Shown one piece after another: positions 1-10,315 of a stretch of 10,315 bases of DNA. Location: positions 1,086,275-1,096,589 of the forward strand of contig BEXV01000010.1 in assembly GCA_003118195.1 (NCBI GenBank), written 5' to 3'. The translations under genes and the position numbers were made by a program. The notes beneath the pieces are model-generated. The model was not told the DNA's origin. It did not search any database and saw nothing but the letters and a program-made list of their open reading frames with translations. Position 1 is the first letter of the stretch; the number at the start of each line of letters is the position of its first letter. The DNA is from Hemicentrotus pulcherrimus. Taxonomy: Eukaryota > Echinodermata > Echinoidea > Camarodonta > Strongylocentrotidae.

Positions 1-37
1 GGGGAGGGGAGGGGGAGGGGGAGGGAGGAGGAAGGAA
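1..37 (+). repeat. G-rich purine run, possible G-quadruplex
   Basis: The run is almost only G and A, with five G blocks of three or more separated by single A residues in positions 1-27. This fits the usual G3+N1-7 pattern for an intramolecular quadruplex on the coding strand, so also in the pre-mRNA. Its left end is cut by the window. It may be simple-sequence expansion with no function. Confidence 0.7.
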
Positions 38-258
38 TGCAGAACCAATTTTACTTGGTCTGATATTAAAAGGACATGATTAGGCAGAAATTAAGAAAAA
101 TAATTTAACACTTTGTTTTTTTTCCCCCTCAAATATATGTAGAATAAATAGCCTGGATACTAATATGCATGTAGTGTAATCGTCCTAATTTCAAATTTTA
201 TGATTCATTTCCATCTTACTTTATATTTCTCTTCATCTCACAATGCATCATATTACAG
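1..258 (+). other. 3' end of an upstream intron
   Basis: This stretch precedes the first visible exon and has no supported coding content. It begins with a G-rich purine run (1-37), continues as AT-rich sequence, and ends with a pyrimidine-rich stretch followed by a TATTACAG acceptor at 251-258. The exon supplying the first two bases of the split codon lies upstream of the window. Confidence 0.8.
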
Positions 259-9482
<9,224 letters not shown>

Positions 9483-9763
9483 GTCAGTATGATGCAAACG
9501 TCCACCGATAGAAGGAAACATTTGTTCAAACTAGTTAACAAAACTGAATAAATTAATGTCCTTGTCTTTTATAGGGATGTGATGGATTACATTTATTTTC
9601 AAAAACATCAATCAATCACAAATTTACTGTAACCTATTTCATGGAAGTTGCTAGCAAGATTGCCTTTTTCATCTGCTGAGAGCTAGAGGGGTGTAAACTT
9701 GTGCATAGTTGTTAGATGTATAACATAAGACTTAAACCAGTGGAAATGTATAAATGAGCTGAC

Positions 9764-9805
9764 CTGGGGGATGTTTCGCAAAGATCCTAAGTCCTAAGAT
9801 CCATA
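9764..9805. mobile_element. Fragment of a foldback/MITE-like repeat terminus
   Basis: CTGGGGGATGTTTCGCAAAG followed by ATCCTAAGTCCTAAG resembles the end of the intron 8 foldback (CTGGG...GTTTCATAAA pattern) but is a different, shorter sequence. No matching opposite end is present; the LINE fragment begins directly after it. Confidence 0.4.
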
Positions 9806-9813
9806 ACATTTAG

Positions 9814-10315
9814 ACTTGTGTACAAGATGTTCATAATTGGTCAAACTCACATTCACTTAAATTAAATCTCGCCAAATGCGAATTTATAATGTATGGTTCT
9901 AAGACTCAGTTAGAGAAAATTTCCATCACTTCAATTACACTTGCTGGACATGAAATTACCCTATCTAATGTATGTCGCAACCTTGGTGTGTTTCTCGACT
10001 CAAAAATGACCATGTCTACACAAATTCAATATGTCTCAAAATCAGTAAGTTATCAGTTACGCAATTTGGGTTTTATTAATAAATATCTTAACCGTAGTGC
10101 CACTGAGAAAATTACTAATGCTTAAATTTCTTCTCGCTTGGATTTTGGTAATGGCCTTTTGTTCAGTTCACCTCACAACCTACTTGCAAAATTACAAAGA
10201 TTACAGAATGCTGCTGCTCTTATCGTCACCCTGTCCAACAAGTACAGTCACATCACACCAGTCCTCAAATCACTCCATTGGTTGCCCGTAGAAAAACGTG
10301 TTGTTTTCAAGATTA
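9814..10315 (+). mobile_element. 5'-truncated non-LTR retrotransposon (L2/CR1-like), C-terminal reverse transcriptase part
   Basis: One frame reads from 9814 to the window end: DVHNW, LKLNLAKCEFIMYGSK, then CRNLGVFLDSKMT, SRLDFGNGL, LQRLQNAAALIV and HITPVLKSLHWLPVEKR. These are the post-catalytic LGV..D motif and the thumb/C-terminal region typical of L2, CR1 and related LINE reverse transcriptases. The catalytic FADD/YADD box and everything upstream are missing. A TAA at 10123-10125 interrupts the frame, with the same frame continuing afterwards, so it is a nonsense change and not a frameshift. A TAG at 9811-9813 marks the readable limit. The element lies in the gene's orientation and continues past the window. 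Confidence 0.88.

Larger units (their letters stand above)
9483..10315 (+). other. Intron 12, 5' part
   Basis: A phase-1 intron that does not end within the window. After about 280 bp of plain AT-rich sequence it holds a fragment of a foldback-type repeat (9764-9805) and a LINE fragment that runs to the window's end. Confidence 0.8.

Overview
This is eukaryotic genomic DNA: one plus-strand gene in many pieces, with short exons (72-181 bp) bounded by AG/GT splice sites, separated by AT-rich introns of about 0.4-1.2 kb. Twelve consecutive internal exons (259-9482) join in frame into about 528 residues of a BEACH-WD40 protein of the neurobeachin/LRBA family. Both gene ends lie outside the window. 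The protein matches vertebrate NBEA at some sites and LRBA at others, as expected for an invertebrate gene that predates or stands outside the vertebrate NBEA/LRBA pair. The repeats (a tRNA-derived SINE with an ATT tail, foldback elements with CTGGGGCCCGTTTCATAAAAC-like ends, an L2/CR1-like LINE fragment, and frequent ATACATGTA-type words) suggest a marine invertebrate, most likely an echinoderm. The organism call is an inference.

Layout: 1-258 is the end of an upstream intron and opens with a G-rich purine run. Exons 1-7 (259-5231) encode the BEACH domain. Exons 8-12 (5816-9482) encode the linker and the first WD40 repeats. Intron 2 holds a possible small TTAA-flanked foldback. Intron 3 holds a decayed copy of the end of exon 3 and then a complete-looking SINE. 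Intron 4 carries a pyrimidine-only-like tract of about 290 bp. Intron 12 holds a fragment of a foldback element and a 5'-truncated LINE that runs off the window.

The most unusual region is intron 8 (5997-7058). The last 64 bp of exon 8 plus about 55 bp of the following intron are tandemly repeated five more times. The array contains a nested 153-bp foldback element that was itself duplicated as part of a roughly 400-bp dimer. Four copies are disabled, but the last one (6869-6931) is exactly 63 bp, open in the correct frame, and flanked by an acceptor-like and a donor-like site. It is a candidate cassette exon. Together with the exon 3 tail copy in intron 3, this gene shows two separate duplications of an exon's 3' end with its donor site.

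No RNA gene, promoter, first or last exon, or second protein-coding gene is visible. The other open frames are intron noise or run through exons into introns.
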